NCBI GenBank assembly: GCA_030043835.1
Contig: JASHWY010000159.1
Coordinates: 1 to 9,929, forward strand
DNA: 9,929 nt
From: Thermoplasmata archaeon
GTDB lineage: Archaea; Thermoplasmatota; Thermoplasmata; Lutacidiplasmatales; UBA184
Direction: 5' to 3'
A program made the position numbers and the translations under genes. The stretch's first letter is position 1; the number at the start of each line of letters is the position of its first letter. Below the pieces are notes generated by a model. The model did no database searches. It saw only the letters and a list, made by a program, of their open reading frames with translations, and had not been told where the DNA came from. This document shows, in pieces, positions 1-6,792 of this stretch.

Positions 1-840
1 AGGGGAGTTGATCGCCTCGATCACGGCGTCTTCCGCCCGAGTGTCGGACTCCGATTCGCCGATTCCGATGAGCGCGACCCCCCCGCCGCGCATGATCGTC
101 CTCAGGTCGTTGAAGTCCAAGTTCACGAGCCCGGGCCGCGTGATGATCTCCGCAATCCCGCGGATCGCGCGCGAGAGCACCGAGTCCGCGACCTTAAACG
201 CCGTCTGGATCGGGAGCCGCGGGACGAGCTCCAGAAGCCGGTCGTTCGGGATCGTGATGACCGTGTCGACGACCGAGCGGAGCCGCTCTAGGCCCCACAT
301 CGCGTTCTCCTGGCGGACGAGGCCTTCCGAGGCGAACGGGAGGGTGCAGACCGCGATCGTGAGGGGGTTGCCGCTGTTCGCCTCCTTCGCGCACTGAGCG
401 ATCACGGGCGCGGAACCCGTGCCCGTGCCTCCTCCGAGGCCGAGCGTGATGAAGACCATGTCCGATCCGGCGAGCGCCTTCCTCAGCTCTTCTTCGGCCT
501 CGTGCGCCGCCTGCTCCCCGACCTGGGGGAGCGCGCCGGCGCCGAGCCCGCGCGTTAAGCGCCGGCCGAGGAGGATCTTCTTCGGGGAGTGGATCGTGAG
601 GAGATGCTGGGCGTCGGTGTTGCAGGCCACCATCTCGGCGCCCGCGAGCCCTTCCTCCGCGAGCCGGTTGATCGTGTTGCAGCCTCCCCCACCGCATCCC
701 ACGACCTTGATATTGGTCTTCAGCGAGGCGAGGATCGCCTCCAGCTCGGCGTCCTCGTTCGAGGGTGCCGGAGGGGTCTCCGCCGCCCGTTTGGACTCGG
801 TAGGAAGGTGGGAAAGGATCTCTTGAGCGAGCGGCCGCAT
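1..840 (-). CDS. ftsZ: Cell division GTPase FtsZ (FtsZ1-like), 3' end cut by window edge
   Basis: Tubulin-like GTPase that polymerises into the division ring at midcell. The reading frame is open from ATG at 840 to the left edge, giving 280 residues without a stop; roughly the last quarter of a usual 360-400 aa FtsZ lies outside. Visible motifs: the nucleotide-binding T1 loop [11 protein letters not shown] (46-56), the NTDAQHL block (74-80), the tubulin signature GGGTGTGS (136-143), and the T7 synergy loop [11 protein letters not shown] (240-250) with the two catalytic aspartates D242 and D245. The leader [20 protein letters not shown] resembles the FtsZ1 subfamily of euryarchaea more than FtsZ2; this paralogue call is from remembered alignments. 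The first 30 residues are a variable, probably unstructured extension. An AGGAG Shine-Dalgarno (855-851) sits 10 bases before the ATG. The gene is divergent from mptE. The family is certain, the paralogue type probable. Confidence 0.95.
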   Translation of the reverse strand, partial: MRPLAQEILSHLPTESKRAAETPPAPSNEDAELEAILASLKTNIKVVGCGGGGCNTINRLAEEGLAGAEMVACNTDAQHLLTIHSPKKILLGRRLTRGLGAGALPQVGEQAAHEAEEELRKALAGSDMVFITLGLGGGTGTGSAPVIAQCAKEANSGNPLTIAVCTLPFASEGLVRQENAMWGLERLRSVVDTVITIPNDRLLELVPRLPIQTAFKVADSVLSRAIRGIAEIITRPGLVNLDFNDLRTIMRGGGVALIGIGESESDTRAEDAVIEAINSP

Positions 841-850
841 CACGGAGCGT

Positions 851-855
851 CTCCT
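851..855 (-). promoter_or_regulatory. Shine-Dalgarno of ftsZ
   Basis: On the minus strand this reads AGGAG, complementary to the 16S rRNA 3' end, and lies 10 bases before the ATG at 840. It supports that ATG over the later in-frame methionine (residue 70). Confidence 0.45.
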
Positions 856-873
856 GACGGCGGGAGCAGGGAC

Positions 874-885
874 TCTATTATAAAG
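874..885. promoter_or_regulatory. Symmetrical TATA element between ftsZ and mptE
   Basis: The 57-bp divergent gap contains one AT-rich stretch, tctattataaag, whose core TTATAA (878-883) is a palindrome and so reads the same on both strands. For ftsZ the core is 40 bases from the ATG, which with the usual archaeal TATA-to-start distance of about 25 places transcription start near 854, just ahead of the Shine-Dalgarno. For mptE it is only about 17 bases from the ATG at 898, which is too close, but it suits a near-leaderless transcript starting by the GTG at 910. The sequence is visible; the promoter role is inferred. Confidence 0.45.
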
Positions 886-897
886 CGTTACGTCGCC

Positions 898-1653
898 ATG
901 ACGCCCGCCGTGCGCTACGAATCGTGGGCGCCGCACTATGCCCGGATCCGTGCAGAGTTCGGGTTCCCTTTCGACCGGGAGGTGGCCGCCGAACGGACCC
1001 TCGCAACCCTCCTTCCGAAGGCCGCGAAGAGGGACGCTCTCGATCGGATCGCGGCGCGGCTCAAAGGCCGGGACGCGATCGTCGTGGGATTGGCTCCCCG
1101 AGCGGGACCGCCTCCGATCTGGAAGCTGCCCTCGCAAGCCCCATCGCCCGCCCTCCTCGCCGCGGACGGCGCGACGACGAACTGTCTCGACGCCGGGCTC
1201 GTACCGGCCGTGATCACCACCGACTTGGACGGCCCCGTCGCCTCCGAGGTCGCGGCGAACCGTCGCGGCAGCCTCGTCGTGATCCATGCCCACGGCGACA
1301 ACTTGGGCATCCTACGGCAGTGGGTCCATCAGTTCCCGGGGGAGCTCGCGGGATCGTGGGCCGGGCCTCCGCGCGACGGTCTTCTCAACGTCGGCGGGTT
1401 CACCGACGGCGACCGGGCGGCGTACCTGGCCGACCACGTGGGGGCGACCAGAATCCTCCTGTGGGGCTTCGAGTTCGAACGGACGGAGGAGACCGACCCG
1501 ATCGCGCGCGCCCGAAAGCTCGCGAAGCTCCGCTGGGCCCGCGACCTCATCGGGTTGCTCGCGCGGGAGGGGAGCGCCCCCACCTTCCTCTGGAGGCCCG
1601 ACGGCAGCCTCGAACCCTACCTGACGGGAATCTCGGTCGCATCGACAAGATAG
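898..1653 (+). CDS. mptE: 6-hydroxymethyl-7,8-dihydropterin pyrophosphokinase, MptE type (DUF115)
   Basis: MptE transfers diphosphate from ATP to 6-hydroxymethyl-7,8-dihydropterin, giving the activated pterin for archaeal methanopterin or folate-type C1 carriers; it is a cytoplasmic enzyme unrelated to bacterial FolK. The 251 aa match the usual length of about 230-250. Visible family motifs: [20 protein letters not shown] followed by DLDG (89-112, the acidic Mg/ATP region), VVIHAHGDN (127-135), [11 protein letters not shown] (164-174) and LLWGFEF (187-193). The N-terminal W10-x2-Y-x2-I-x3-FGF block is also typical. The usual GxGPSL loop is replaced by GLAPRAGPP (64-72). Start choice: ATG at 898 is used here, but GTG at 910 gives MRYESW and fits the TATA position better. 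No Shine-Dalgarno is visible for either. The 3' end overlaps the convergent GT-C-like gene by 37 bp. Confidence 0.88.
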   Translation: MTPAVRYESWAPHYARIRAEFGFPFDREVAAERTLATLLPKAAKRDALDRIAARLKGRDAIVVGLAPRAGPPPIWKLPSQAPSPALLAADGATTNCLDAGLVPAVITTDLDGPVASEVAANRRGSLVVIHAHGDNLGILRQWVHQFPGELAGSWAGPPRDGLLNVGGFTDGDRAAYLADHVGATRILLWGFEFERTEETDPIARARKLAKLRWARDLIGLLAREGSAPTFLWRPDGSLEPYLTGISVASTR

Positions 1654-3464
1654 ACGACGTTCTGACCGTTCTCGTAGAGCGGGACGAAGGGGAGCTCGGA
1701 GAACCACGCGATGGCCTCCGAGCTCATCGGCGGGGCCGAGGCCGACGGAGCGAGCGCGACGCCGCTTAACATGACCAAGTCGACGGCGACGAGGTCGACC
1801 GGTCGCGGCTCGGCCGGATTGGGAGCCCCGACGCTTCTCAGCTCCGCGTAGGCGGCCGAAGCATTCGTCCCGGTGAACAGCGCGGGCGTGGTCACCCACG
1901 TCGCCGGGTTCCCGTCGAAGCCGAAGACCATCGAACTCAACCGATGGTCGCTCGCCACGACCCATGAGCTCGGGGCCGCGATGCCGATCCACATCCAGAG
2001 CGCGGCGTCCCCGTGCGTGAGGCCCTCTTCGAACCCGCCGAAATCGGACTGGGGAGGGTAGACGATCGCCGCGTTCACCGCAAGGAGGACGACGACCCCG
2101 AGGACTGCGGCGTAGAACGCCCGACGCCCTGCGCGGTCGCGAGCCCGCGCGACCAAGCGGGCGATCCCGATCGCGAAGAGAAGCCCGAGCGGAAGGAACA
2201 GGTATTCGACGTGCCGATCGGCGGAGATCGTCGACGCGAAGCTCGCGATGGTGGCGTATCGGGGGTTCGTGCCGGCGAACGCGGAGAGCGCGAGCATGAG
2301 TCCGGCCGAGAGCCCGAGGGCCCCGAGCCACGTGAGCGCGAACGGACCGAGTCGGGCGACGGAGGGCGCGCGGCGGCTCCCCGCGGCAAAGATCCCGAGC
2401 GCGAGCAGGGGAGAGAACCACAGGATCGCGTTTGGCGTCGTGGTCTGGGTGGTCCCGGGGATCGGCACGAAGAGGATCACCGACACCAGGCCGAAGATGA
2501 CGACCGAAAGGACGGCCAAGTCCCGGACCAGGCTGCGGTCCGTGGGGAGTCGGACGGTCCCGGGGTGGGGTCGGTAGCGCCCTCGGCGCCACCGGATGAG
2601 GACCGCCACCGTGGCGATCACGCCGAGCGCGATGAGCTCGAACGCCACGAACCCGACGTACGACGGGTAGGGGAGTCCGGTCAGAATGACCTTCGTGACG
2701 AACGACGTCGTCCCGTAGAACCAGAAGACGAACGTGGCCGTCGCGAACCCGCCCAAGAACGCGAGCTCTCGGGCGGGAAACCGCCGGCTCCAGAGTCGAG
2801 GTCGCCACATCTCGAGGAAGAAGACCCCGCCGAGGGCGCTCACGACGAAGAAGTACGACGAGAGGTGATGGGTGACGATGAGCGCCCCTCCGGTGAGCGA
2901 GAGCGGGAGGAACCAGCGGACGTCCCGGCGGCTCTCGACGAACATCCAGAGCGCCGCGACGCAGAGAAAGTCGCCGAGCGCGAGGGGTGCCGGGTGCGCG
3001 ATCGAGAAGAGCCGGGGCATTGCGATCGAGGCGATCGCGGCCGCGAGGAGCGCGACCGTGTCGTGGGGGTAGAGACGTCGAACGAGGAGGAACAGGGGGA
3101 AGACGGAGAGGACGGCCACGACCGGGATGATGATCGTAAGGGCCGAGAAGGCGTCGATCCCGAGGGCCCCTGCCCCGGCCCCGGCCAGGAGGTAGATTCC
3201 GGGGAAATCGGGGTAGGCGGATCCCCAGCCACCGTAGGCCGCGCCGTGGGGGAGCGTTCCGGTCGAGAGGAGCGTCGCGGTCAACCGGTAGTACTCGCCC
3301 GTGTCCGATCCGAACAGGGCGTACGAGAGGAACGGCTCGAGCGCGAGGAAGACGAGGAGCAGCGCGAGGCCGGCGAGAAGGAGGGCGGTCTCGGGTCGAA
3401 GCGGCGCGGTGCCCTCGTCGCGAGCACGAGCCGGGGCGGAAGGGGCCGGGGTCACCGAGCGCAT
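1617..3464 (-). CDS. Predicted GT-C fold membrane glycosyltransferase-like protein
   Basis: A 615 aa polytopic membrane protein with about 12-14 hydrophobic helices between residues 27 and 468, followed by a soluble C-terminal region (470-615), probably on the outer face. This layout is that of GT-C transferases (oligosaccharyltransferase and ArnT relatives), which move sugars from lipid carriers to acceptors outside the membrane. Supporting motifs: an acidic pair in the first loop, FGSDTGEYY (51-59, D54 and E57), followed by a loop with GGWGSAYPDFPG (78-89); a histidine pair THHLSSYFF (198-206); and DRHVEYLFLPLG (416-427) in a late loop. The tail ends in a beta-rich [12 protein letters not shown] segment. 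The first 25 residues are a proline/alanine/arginine-rich cytoplasmic leader. In-frame sequence upstream of ATG 3464 reaches a stop (3492-3494) with no alternative ATG, GTG or TTG, so the start is firm. Substrate and acceptor are unknown; a role in surface-protein glycosylation or lipid-linked sugar transfer is inference. Confidence 0.72.
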   Translation of the reverse strand: MRSVTPAPSAPARARDEGTAPLRPETALLLAGLALLLVFLALEPFLSYALFGSDTGEYYRLTATLLSTGTLPHGAAYGGWGSAYPDFPGIYLLAGAGAGALGIDAFSALTIIIPVVAVLSVFPLFLLVRRLYPHDTVALLAAAIASIAMPRLFSIAHPAPLALGDFLCVAALWMFVESRRDVRWFLPLSLTGGALIVTHHLSSYFFVVSALGGVFFLEMWRPRLWSRRFPARELAFLGGFATATFVFWFYGTTSFVTKVILTGLPYPSYVGFVAFELIALGVIATVAVLIRWRRGRYRPHPGTVRLPTDRSLVRDLAVLSVVIFGLVSVILFVPIPGTTQTTTPNAILWFSPLLALGIFAAGSRRAPSVARLGPFALTWLGALGLSAGLMLALSAFAGTNPRYATIASFASTISADRHVEYLFLPLGLLFAIGIARLVARARDRAGRRAFYAAVLGVVVLLAVNAAIVYPPQSDFGGFEEGLTHGDAALWMWIGIAAPSSWVVASDHRLSSMVFGFDGNPATWVTTPALFTGTNASAAYAELRSVGAPNPAEPRPVDLVAVDLVMLSGVALAPSASAPPMSSEAIAWFSELPFVPLYENGQNVVYLVDATEIPVR

Positions 3465-3490
3465 CCGGAACGGCCCAGAGCGGCCTCCGA

Positions 3491-3500
3491 CCTAAAGGGG
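3491..3500 (-). promoter_or_regulatory. Weak TATA-like box of the GT-C-like gene
   Basis: On the minus strand this reads CCCCTTTAGG, centred about 31 bases before the ATG at 3464. No Shine-Dalgarno at proper spacing is seen, which fits a leaderless or short-leader transcript. The box is poor compared with the others in the window. Confidence 0.25.
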
Positions 3501-3549
3501 TGCGCTCGAGCCGTTCCGGGGCCCGGATCGCGATGGCGCGCAGCCATAC

Positions 3550-3558
3550 GCATAAATA
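3550..3558 (+). promoter_or_regulatory. TATA-like box of the small KAP-tail gene
   Basis: GCATAAATA is the only AT-rich stretch in the 129-bp gap between two divergent genes. It predicts a transcript start near 3580, about 14 bases before the GTG at 3594. The AGGAGG that follows directly (3558-3563) would then lie upstream of the transcript and not act as a ribosome site for this gene. Confidence 0.4.
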
Positions 3559-3593
3559 GGAGGGGTTGGTGCGCCCGACTCGGGGCGACTCGG

Positions 3594-3962
3594 GTGCCGA
3601 GCACTCACCGTCAGAAACCGAAGGCAAAACCGGCGGCAAAGAAGTCGGCAACCCCTCGGAGACCTGCGCCCCAGAAGGCGTCGCCGGCCCCCAAGAAGTC
3701 GCCCGCAACGAAGCCTCCGCCGAAGGCCGCCGGGAAGCCGTCGCCCAAGGTCCCCCCGCCCGGAAAGGCTCCCCCGGTCGAGCTCGAGGTGCCCCTCCCT
3801 GACGGCCGTCGGCATGTCCTTTCGCTCTCGTTCGTTCGAGACGGAGACGAGTTCCTGGCCCGGCTCGAGACCGATTCCGGTCACATCACCGAGCTCAAGA
3901 ACCGCTCGCTCGACCAGCTCCTAACGCTCGTAGCGAGCGAGCTCGAAGACCTGCTCGAGTGA
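3594..3962 (+). CDS. Small protein with H1-like Lys/Pro/Ala tail and acidic C-terminal domain
   Basis: I do not recognise the family. The 122 aa protein has two distinct halves. Residues 1-61 are low-complexity: 13 lysines, 3 arginines and 19 prolines with no acidic residue, in KP/AK/PK patterns like histone H1 or bacterial H1-like tails. Residues 62-122 are a compact, acidic region (14 acidic versus 6 Lys/Arg) predicted as three beta strands (ELEVPLP; HVLSLSFVRDG; EFLARLETDSG) and an amphipathic helix (SLDQLLTLVASELEDLLE). The reading frame also continues upstream of the GTG, but with no ATG, GTG or TTG between 3552 and the GTG at 3594, so that GTG is the likely start; its Shine-Dalgarno is poor. 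The tail suggests contact with nucleic acid or an acidic partner (inference). It ends 10 bp before the convergent membrane-protein gene. Confidence 0.72.
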   Translation: MPSTHRQKPKAKPAAKKSATPRRPAPQKASPAPKKSPATKPPPKAAGKPSPKVPPPGKAPPVELEVPLPDGRRHVLSLSFVRDGDEFLARLETDSGHITELKNRSLDQLLTLVASELEDLLE

Positions 3963-3972
3963 GGCTTCGCGG

Positions 3973-4518
3973 TTAGTTCGACCCCGCGGCGCGGAGGGGG
4001 CTTAAGAGCCCCTTTTCGAGGAGAAAGGTGCGCGGGCGACCTCGCTCGCGGGCGAGCTCGACCGCGACCACTCCCTCCTGCGAGAGGAGCCCGGGCTCGT
4101 AGTGCCGGACCTCCCGGAGCTCGAGCCGCCCGGGGGGCGGGAAACTCTGGCGGCGGCCCCATCGGCCGACGACGACCGTCGCGGCGGGCCCCACCTCGAT
4201 CCCGCGCGGCGCCACGGTGAGGGCAAACAGCGTTCCCCCGGCCGCGAGCACGGCGGCGACGGCCGTGAAGGCGTAGATCCCGTCCATCCCCCCCGAGCTC
4301 GTGCCCCCAGGGCTCGTTCGTTCGAGCGCGACAAAGAGTGCGTAGATCGCGGCGAGCAGGACCACATAGAAGAGCGAGAGACGTATCGCACGCTGGGTGC
4401 CGGCCCGGTTGGGCCGCCATTCCGCGCCCGACGTGGGAGCGCTCGGAAGGGGGGCCGGGGGCGCTTCGGGGGCCGGCGGTCCGGCTATCGGAATCCGCAC
4501 GGCGCGAGGGCTTGCCAC
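3973..4518 (-). CDS. Small two-helix membrane protein with possible PH-like C-terminal domain
   Basis: I cannot assign a named family. The chosen 181 aa product has a proline/alanine-rich N-terminal segment (10-35), two membrane helices (about 46-65 and 81-103) joined by a short Gly/Ser loop, and a C-terminal soluble region (104-172). That region reads as alternating beta strands (GIEVGPAATVVVGRWGRRQ; RLELREVRHYE; VVAVELARERG; RTFLLEKG), an arrangement like bacterial PH domains after paired membrane helices; this likeness is by pattern only. The frame is open further upstream, but GTG at 4518 has a GGAG (4528-4525) at 6-base spacing and a TATA box at the right distance, so it is preferred over GTG 4590. 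The product is likely a monotopic or bitopic membrane protein with a cytoplasmic tail. Its function is unknown. Confidence 0.7.
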   Translation of the reverse strand: MASPRAVRIPIAGPPAPEAPPAPLPSAPTSGAEWRPNRAGTQRAIRLSLFYVVLLAAIYALFVALERTSPGGTSSGGMDGIYAFTAVAAVLAAGGTLFALTVAPRGIEVGPAATVVVGRWGRRQSFPPPGRLELREVRHYEPGLLSQEGVVAVELARERGRPRTFLLEKGLLSPLRAAGSN

Positions 4519-4524
4519 GGCGCT

Positions 4525-4528
4525 CTCC
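4525..4528 (-). promoter_or_regulatory. Shine-Dalgarno deciding the GTG start at 4518
   Basis: GGAG on the minus strand, 6 bases before GTG 4518. Together with the upstream TATA box this selects GTG 4518 over the more distal in-frame GTG at 4590. Confidence 0.45.
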
Positions 4529-4550
4529 GAGGGGAGAGGGTCGGCGGACC

Positions 4551-4560
4551 CCCTTAAACC
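4551..4560 (-). promoter_or_regulatory. TATA-like box of the two-helix membrane protein gene
   Basis: The minus strand reads GGTTTAAGGG in a GC-rich surround. It is centred about 37 bases before the GTG at 4518, predicting a roughly 12-base leader that just includes the GGAG. This suggests the gene has its own promoter although it follows the isocitrate dehydrogenase gene in the same direction. Confidence 0.4.
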
Positions 4561-4607
4561 TCTCCTCGACGAGAGGCCGGACTCGGTCACAAGGCCGCGG
4601 TCGGCGG

Positions 4608-5717
4608 TTAGGTCTCGAGTGACGGATCGATCGCGCTCGCGACCGGAGGCAGCGGAGCCGGCAGCGGCTCCGAGAGGTCGACGAGCGGCACCTTGCGCGC
4701 GATCTCCCGGGCCATCGCCGAGCAAGAGGACGGGGGCACGGGCCGCATCGTGTAGCCGGGAAGCGCGAGGTCGTACGTCACGACCTTCTTCTCGTGGATC
4801 GTCTCCCAGACCGCCCGAAAGACCCGGTCGGAGGCCTCCTTTTCGTCGAGGTACCGAAGGAGCAGCTCGAGGCAGAGGATCTCCGCGACGGGGTCGGCCT
4901 TGTCCTGCCCCGCGTACTTGGGCGCCGAGCCGTGGACCGGCTCGAAGACCGCGAGCCCCTCCCCGTAGAGCGCCCCCGGGGCGACGCCGAGCCCCCCCGC
5001 GAGTCCCGCGCAGAGGTCCGAGAGGATGTCCCCGAAAAGGTTCGTCGTGACGATCACGTCGTACTCCTCGGGCTTTTTGACGAGCTGCATGCACATGTTG
5101 TCGATGAGGCGCTCGTCGGCGAGGATCTCGGGGTACTTCGACGCCATCTCACGGAAGGCGGTCTGAAAGAGCGCCCCCGTCGTCTTCATGATGTTCGCTT
5201 TATGGACGCCGGTCACGTGACGACGGTGCTCGCGGCGGGCGAGCTCGAAGGCGAAGCGAATGATCCGGTCGGACGCCTTGCGGGTGATGACGCTCACCGT
5301 CTCCGCCGCCGTGTGGTCCCGGTCGACCCAGTGCTCGATCCCCGAGTAGAGGCCCTCCGTCGCCTCCCGGACGACGATCAGGTTGGTCTCGGGGAACCGG
5401 GTCCCTTCGCCCGCGATCGCCCGGGCGGGCCGGACCGAGGCGTAGAGGTCGAGCTGCTGGCGAAGGGCGACGTTCACCGACCGGAACCCGCTTCCGATCG
5501 GCGTCGTGATCGGTCCCTTGAGCGCGACGCGGTTCCGTCGGATCGAATCGAGCACGGCGTCGGGGAGCGGCGAGCCGGTCGCGGCGATCGCCTTCTCGCC
5601 CGCCTCGACCGTCTCCCACTCGATCGCGACCCCGGTCGCCTCGGCGACGAGCCGGGCCGCCGCGGTCACTTCGGGGCCGATCCCGTCCCCCGGGATCAAC
5701 GTGATTCGATAGCTCAT
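4608..5717 (-). CDS. icd: Isocitrate dehydrogenase, probably NADP-dependent (decarboxylating IDH/IPMDH superfamily)
   Basis: Oxidatively decarboxylates isocitrate to 2-oxoglutarate in the TCA cycle; cytoplasmic. The 369 aa cover the whole beta-decarboxylating dehydrogenase fold. The substrate loop [20 protein letters not shown] (67-86) carries Ser80 and Asn82, the pair that marks isocitrate rather than isopropylmalate users; Arg86, Arg96 and Arg117 would bind carboxylates. Tyr124 and Lys173 are the catalytic pair; Asp206, Asp230 and Asp234 (in NLFGDILSD) are the metal-site aspartates. [12 protein letters not shown] (262-273) has the Lys-Tyr (267-268) and Tyr315 (TYD) equivalent to E. coli Lys344/Tyr345/Tyr391, which favour NADP; the Arg395 equivalent is Leu319, so cofactor preference is not certain. 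ATG 5717 has a GGAG at 6 bases. Residues 345-369 are a Pro/Ala-rich tail. Homoisocitrate dehydrogenase is a less likely alternative. Confidence 0.88.
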   Translation of the reverse strand: MSYRITLIPGDGIGPEVTAAARLVAEATGVAIEWETVEAGEKAIAATGSPLPDAVLDSIRRNRVALKGPITTPIGSGFRSVNVALRQQLDLYASVRPARAIAGEGTRFPETNLIVVREATEGLYSGIEHWVDRDHTAAETVSVITRKASDRIIRFAFELARREHRRHVTGVHKANIMKTTGALFQTAFREMASKYPEILADERLIDNMCMQLVKKPEEYDVIVTTNLFGDILSDLCAGLAGGLGVAPGALYGEGLAVFEPVHGSAPKYAGQDKADPVAEILCLELLLRYLDEKEASDRVFRAVWETIHEKKVVTYDLALPGYTMRPVPPSSCSAMAREIARKVPLVDLSEPLPAPLPPVASAIDPSLET

Positions 5718-5723
5718 GGCGGG

Positions 5724-5760
5724 CTCCGGCTAACCGAGCGAGCCGTCGAGCGATTTAAGG
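5724..5760 (-). promoter_or_regulatory. Promoter and Shine-Dalgarno of icd
   Basis: The minus strand has CCTTAAATCG (5760-5751), centred about 38 bases before the icd ATG, and GGAG (5727-5724) 6 bases before it. The TATA-like box overlaps the stop codon of the upstream mscS gene (5757-5755). icd may therefore be transcribed alone, from mscS, or both. Confidence 0.4.
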
Positions 5761-6699
5761 AGTGGCCGACGCGCGCGAGGGCGCGGAGAGGGCGGCGCCG
5801 GGGAGGCGGGGGAGGATGAGTCGGAGCACGACGTCGCGGACCTCTCCCTCCTCGCGGCCCGTGGACGAGACCAAGAAGACCCCGTCCCACGTCGCCGAGG
5901 AGATGTCCGCGACCTCGAAGCGGGGTGGGGGGTCGAGCGGGGTCGGCCGAGGGAGCGCCTTCGCGAGATCGGGAAGAGCTCCCTCGACGGTCGCGACGGG
6001 GACCGCGATCGGGAACGACAGGCGGACCCGGTGAACGTTGACCGACGACGCCCGGGGCTCGATCAGGAGAGACCCAATCACGACGCTGTTCGGGAGCCTC
6101 GCGATCGCGCCCGAGTCGAGCCGAAGAACCGTGTAGATGAGCCCTACGTCCTCGATGATCCCTGAGTACCCCGGGTACTGGAGCTCGTGCGGATACGAGG
6201 GCGCGATCGCCGGGTAGCTCGAGGAGACGAACGTCACTCGGTCGCCCGGGTGGAACGGGTCCGCGAAGACGAGAAGCAGGCCCGCGAATACGTTCGCGAG
6301 GACCGTTTGGGCGGCGAGGCCGAGGACGATCCCGGCGAAGGCGCTTCCTAAGAAGATCGATTCGACGGATACCCCGGCGAGGTCAAAGAGCGCGACGATC
6401 GCAACGATCGCGATCAGAATATTGAGGAAGAGGCGGACGGCGTGGCTGTGGCTCACGAGGCCCCGGCGGGCCATCGCGGCCGTCGTCGCCGTCGTCACCG
6501 CTCGCGCGACCGCATAGGCGATCAGCACGACCGCGACCGCCTCGAGGAGGAGGATCTCGGGCGCGCTGAAGCCTTTCAGCACGACGTGGTTAAACACGGT
6601 GAAGAGGACGTAGACCCCGGCCGCGAGGAGCGTCGTGGCGAGGAGCTTCGCCGCAAGCCAGCGCATCGGGTGCGAGGGGGGTTGGGGCGCCTCGGCCAT
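5755..6699 (-). CDS. mscS: MscS-family small-conductance mechanosensitive channel
   Basis: Membrane channel that opens under tension to release solutes on osmotic down-shock. The 314 aa protein has hydrophobic helices at about 15-37, 47-68 and 89-108, then the pore helix TM3 (113-147), whose glycine/alanine pattern (GSAFAGIVLGLAAQTVLANV, ending FADPFHPGDRV) is the MscS signature. The following beta domain contains GYSGIIEDVGLIYTVLRLDS (177-196) and LPNSVVIGS (202-210), also diagnostic. Between GDRV and GYSG is an extra stretch of about 20 residues (157-176, rich in Ser, Tyr and Pro) compared with the short E. coli turn. The C-terminal alpha/beta domain (220-298) is present, with a short Ser/Ala/Pro tail. 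ATG 6699 lacks a good Shine-Dalgarno; Met12 (6666) is a possible alternative. It precedes icd by 37 bp and is divergent from the Orc1/Cdc6-like gene. Confidence 0.9.
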   Translation of the reverse strand: MAEAPQPPSHPMRWLAAKLLATTLLAAGVYVLFTVFNHVVLKGFSAPEILLLEAVAVVLIAYAVARAVTTATTAAMARRGLVSHSHAVRLFLNILIAIVAIVALFDLAGVSVESIFLGSAFAGIVLGLAAQTVLANVFAGLLLVFADPFHPGDRVTFVSSSYPAIAPSYPHELQYPGYSGIIEDVGLIYTVLRLDSGAIARLPNSVVIGSLLIEPRASSVNVHRVRLSFPIAVPVATVEGALPDLAKALPRPTPLDPPPRFEVADISSATWDGVFLVSSTGREEGEVRDVVLRLILPRLPGAALSAPSRASATP

Positions 6700-6755
6700 C
6701 GGCGAGGGGAACGACGGGCTCCCATAGCAGTTTTCATCCTCGGCACGGGCAAAAA

Positions 6756-6769
6756 ATAAGAATTCTTAT
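6756..6769. repeat. Perfect 14-bp palindrome upstream of the cdc6-like gene
   Basis: ATAAGAATTCTTAT is its own reverse complement over all 14 bases. A second, overlapping inverted repeat TTCT-TAT-AGAA lies at 6763-6773. The right arm overlaps the likely TATA box, a position typical of archaeal repressor operators. Operator function is inferred. Confidence 0.6.
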
Positions 6770-6772
6770 AGA
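6765..6772 (+). promoter_or_regulatory. TATA-like box of the cdc6-like gene
   Basis: CTTATAGA is centred about 25 bases before the ATG at 6793, the spacing expected for a leaderless archaeal transcript. The out-of-frame ATG at 6786 is too close to the box. No Shine-Dalgarno precedes 6793, which agrees with leaderless translation. Confidence 0.5.
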
Positions 6773-6792
6773 ACTAAGATATACAATGATTC

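Noticed and set aside
194..697. 167-codon frame overlapping ftsZ on the same strand
   Set aside because: Out of frame with unmistakable FtsZ motifs, and its translation is Arg/Gly/His-rich noise.
3465..3593. Possible tRNA or other RNA gene in the longest gap
   Set aside because: No cloverleaf arms, no complete T-loop sequence and no credible long hairpin; the gap is explained as a divergent promoter region.
1312..3962. Very long open frames antisense to the GT-C-like gene or in another frame (798 aa at 1312-3708 minus; the upstream part of the frame 2013-3962 plus)
   Set aside because: They are Arg/Pro/Gly- or Glu/Arg/Asp-rich with no domain pattern and shadow a clear membrane-protein frame; long spurious frames are expected at this GC content.
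3973..5094. 373-codon version of the two-helix membrane protein starting inside icd
   Set aside because: The upstream part is an arginine-rich shadow of icd; a Shine-Dalgarno and TATA box support GTG 4518 instead.
6700..6725. Possible origin recognition box (gaggggaacgacggg)
   Set aside because: Only loosely like the GGAAAC-x-AAGGGG part of ORB elements, single copy, and lacking the rest of the motif.
6761..6766. GAATTC at the palindrome centre as a cloning or vector artefact
   Set aside because: The symmetry extends beyond the six bases and the flanks are normal genomic sequence on both sides with intact genes.
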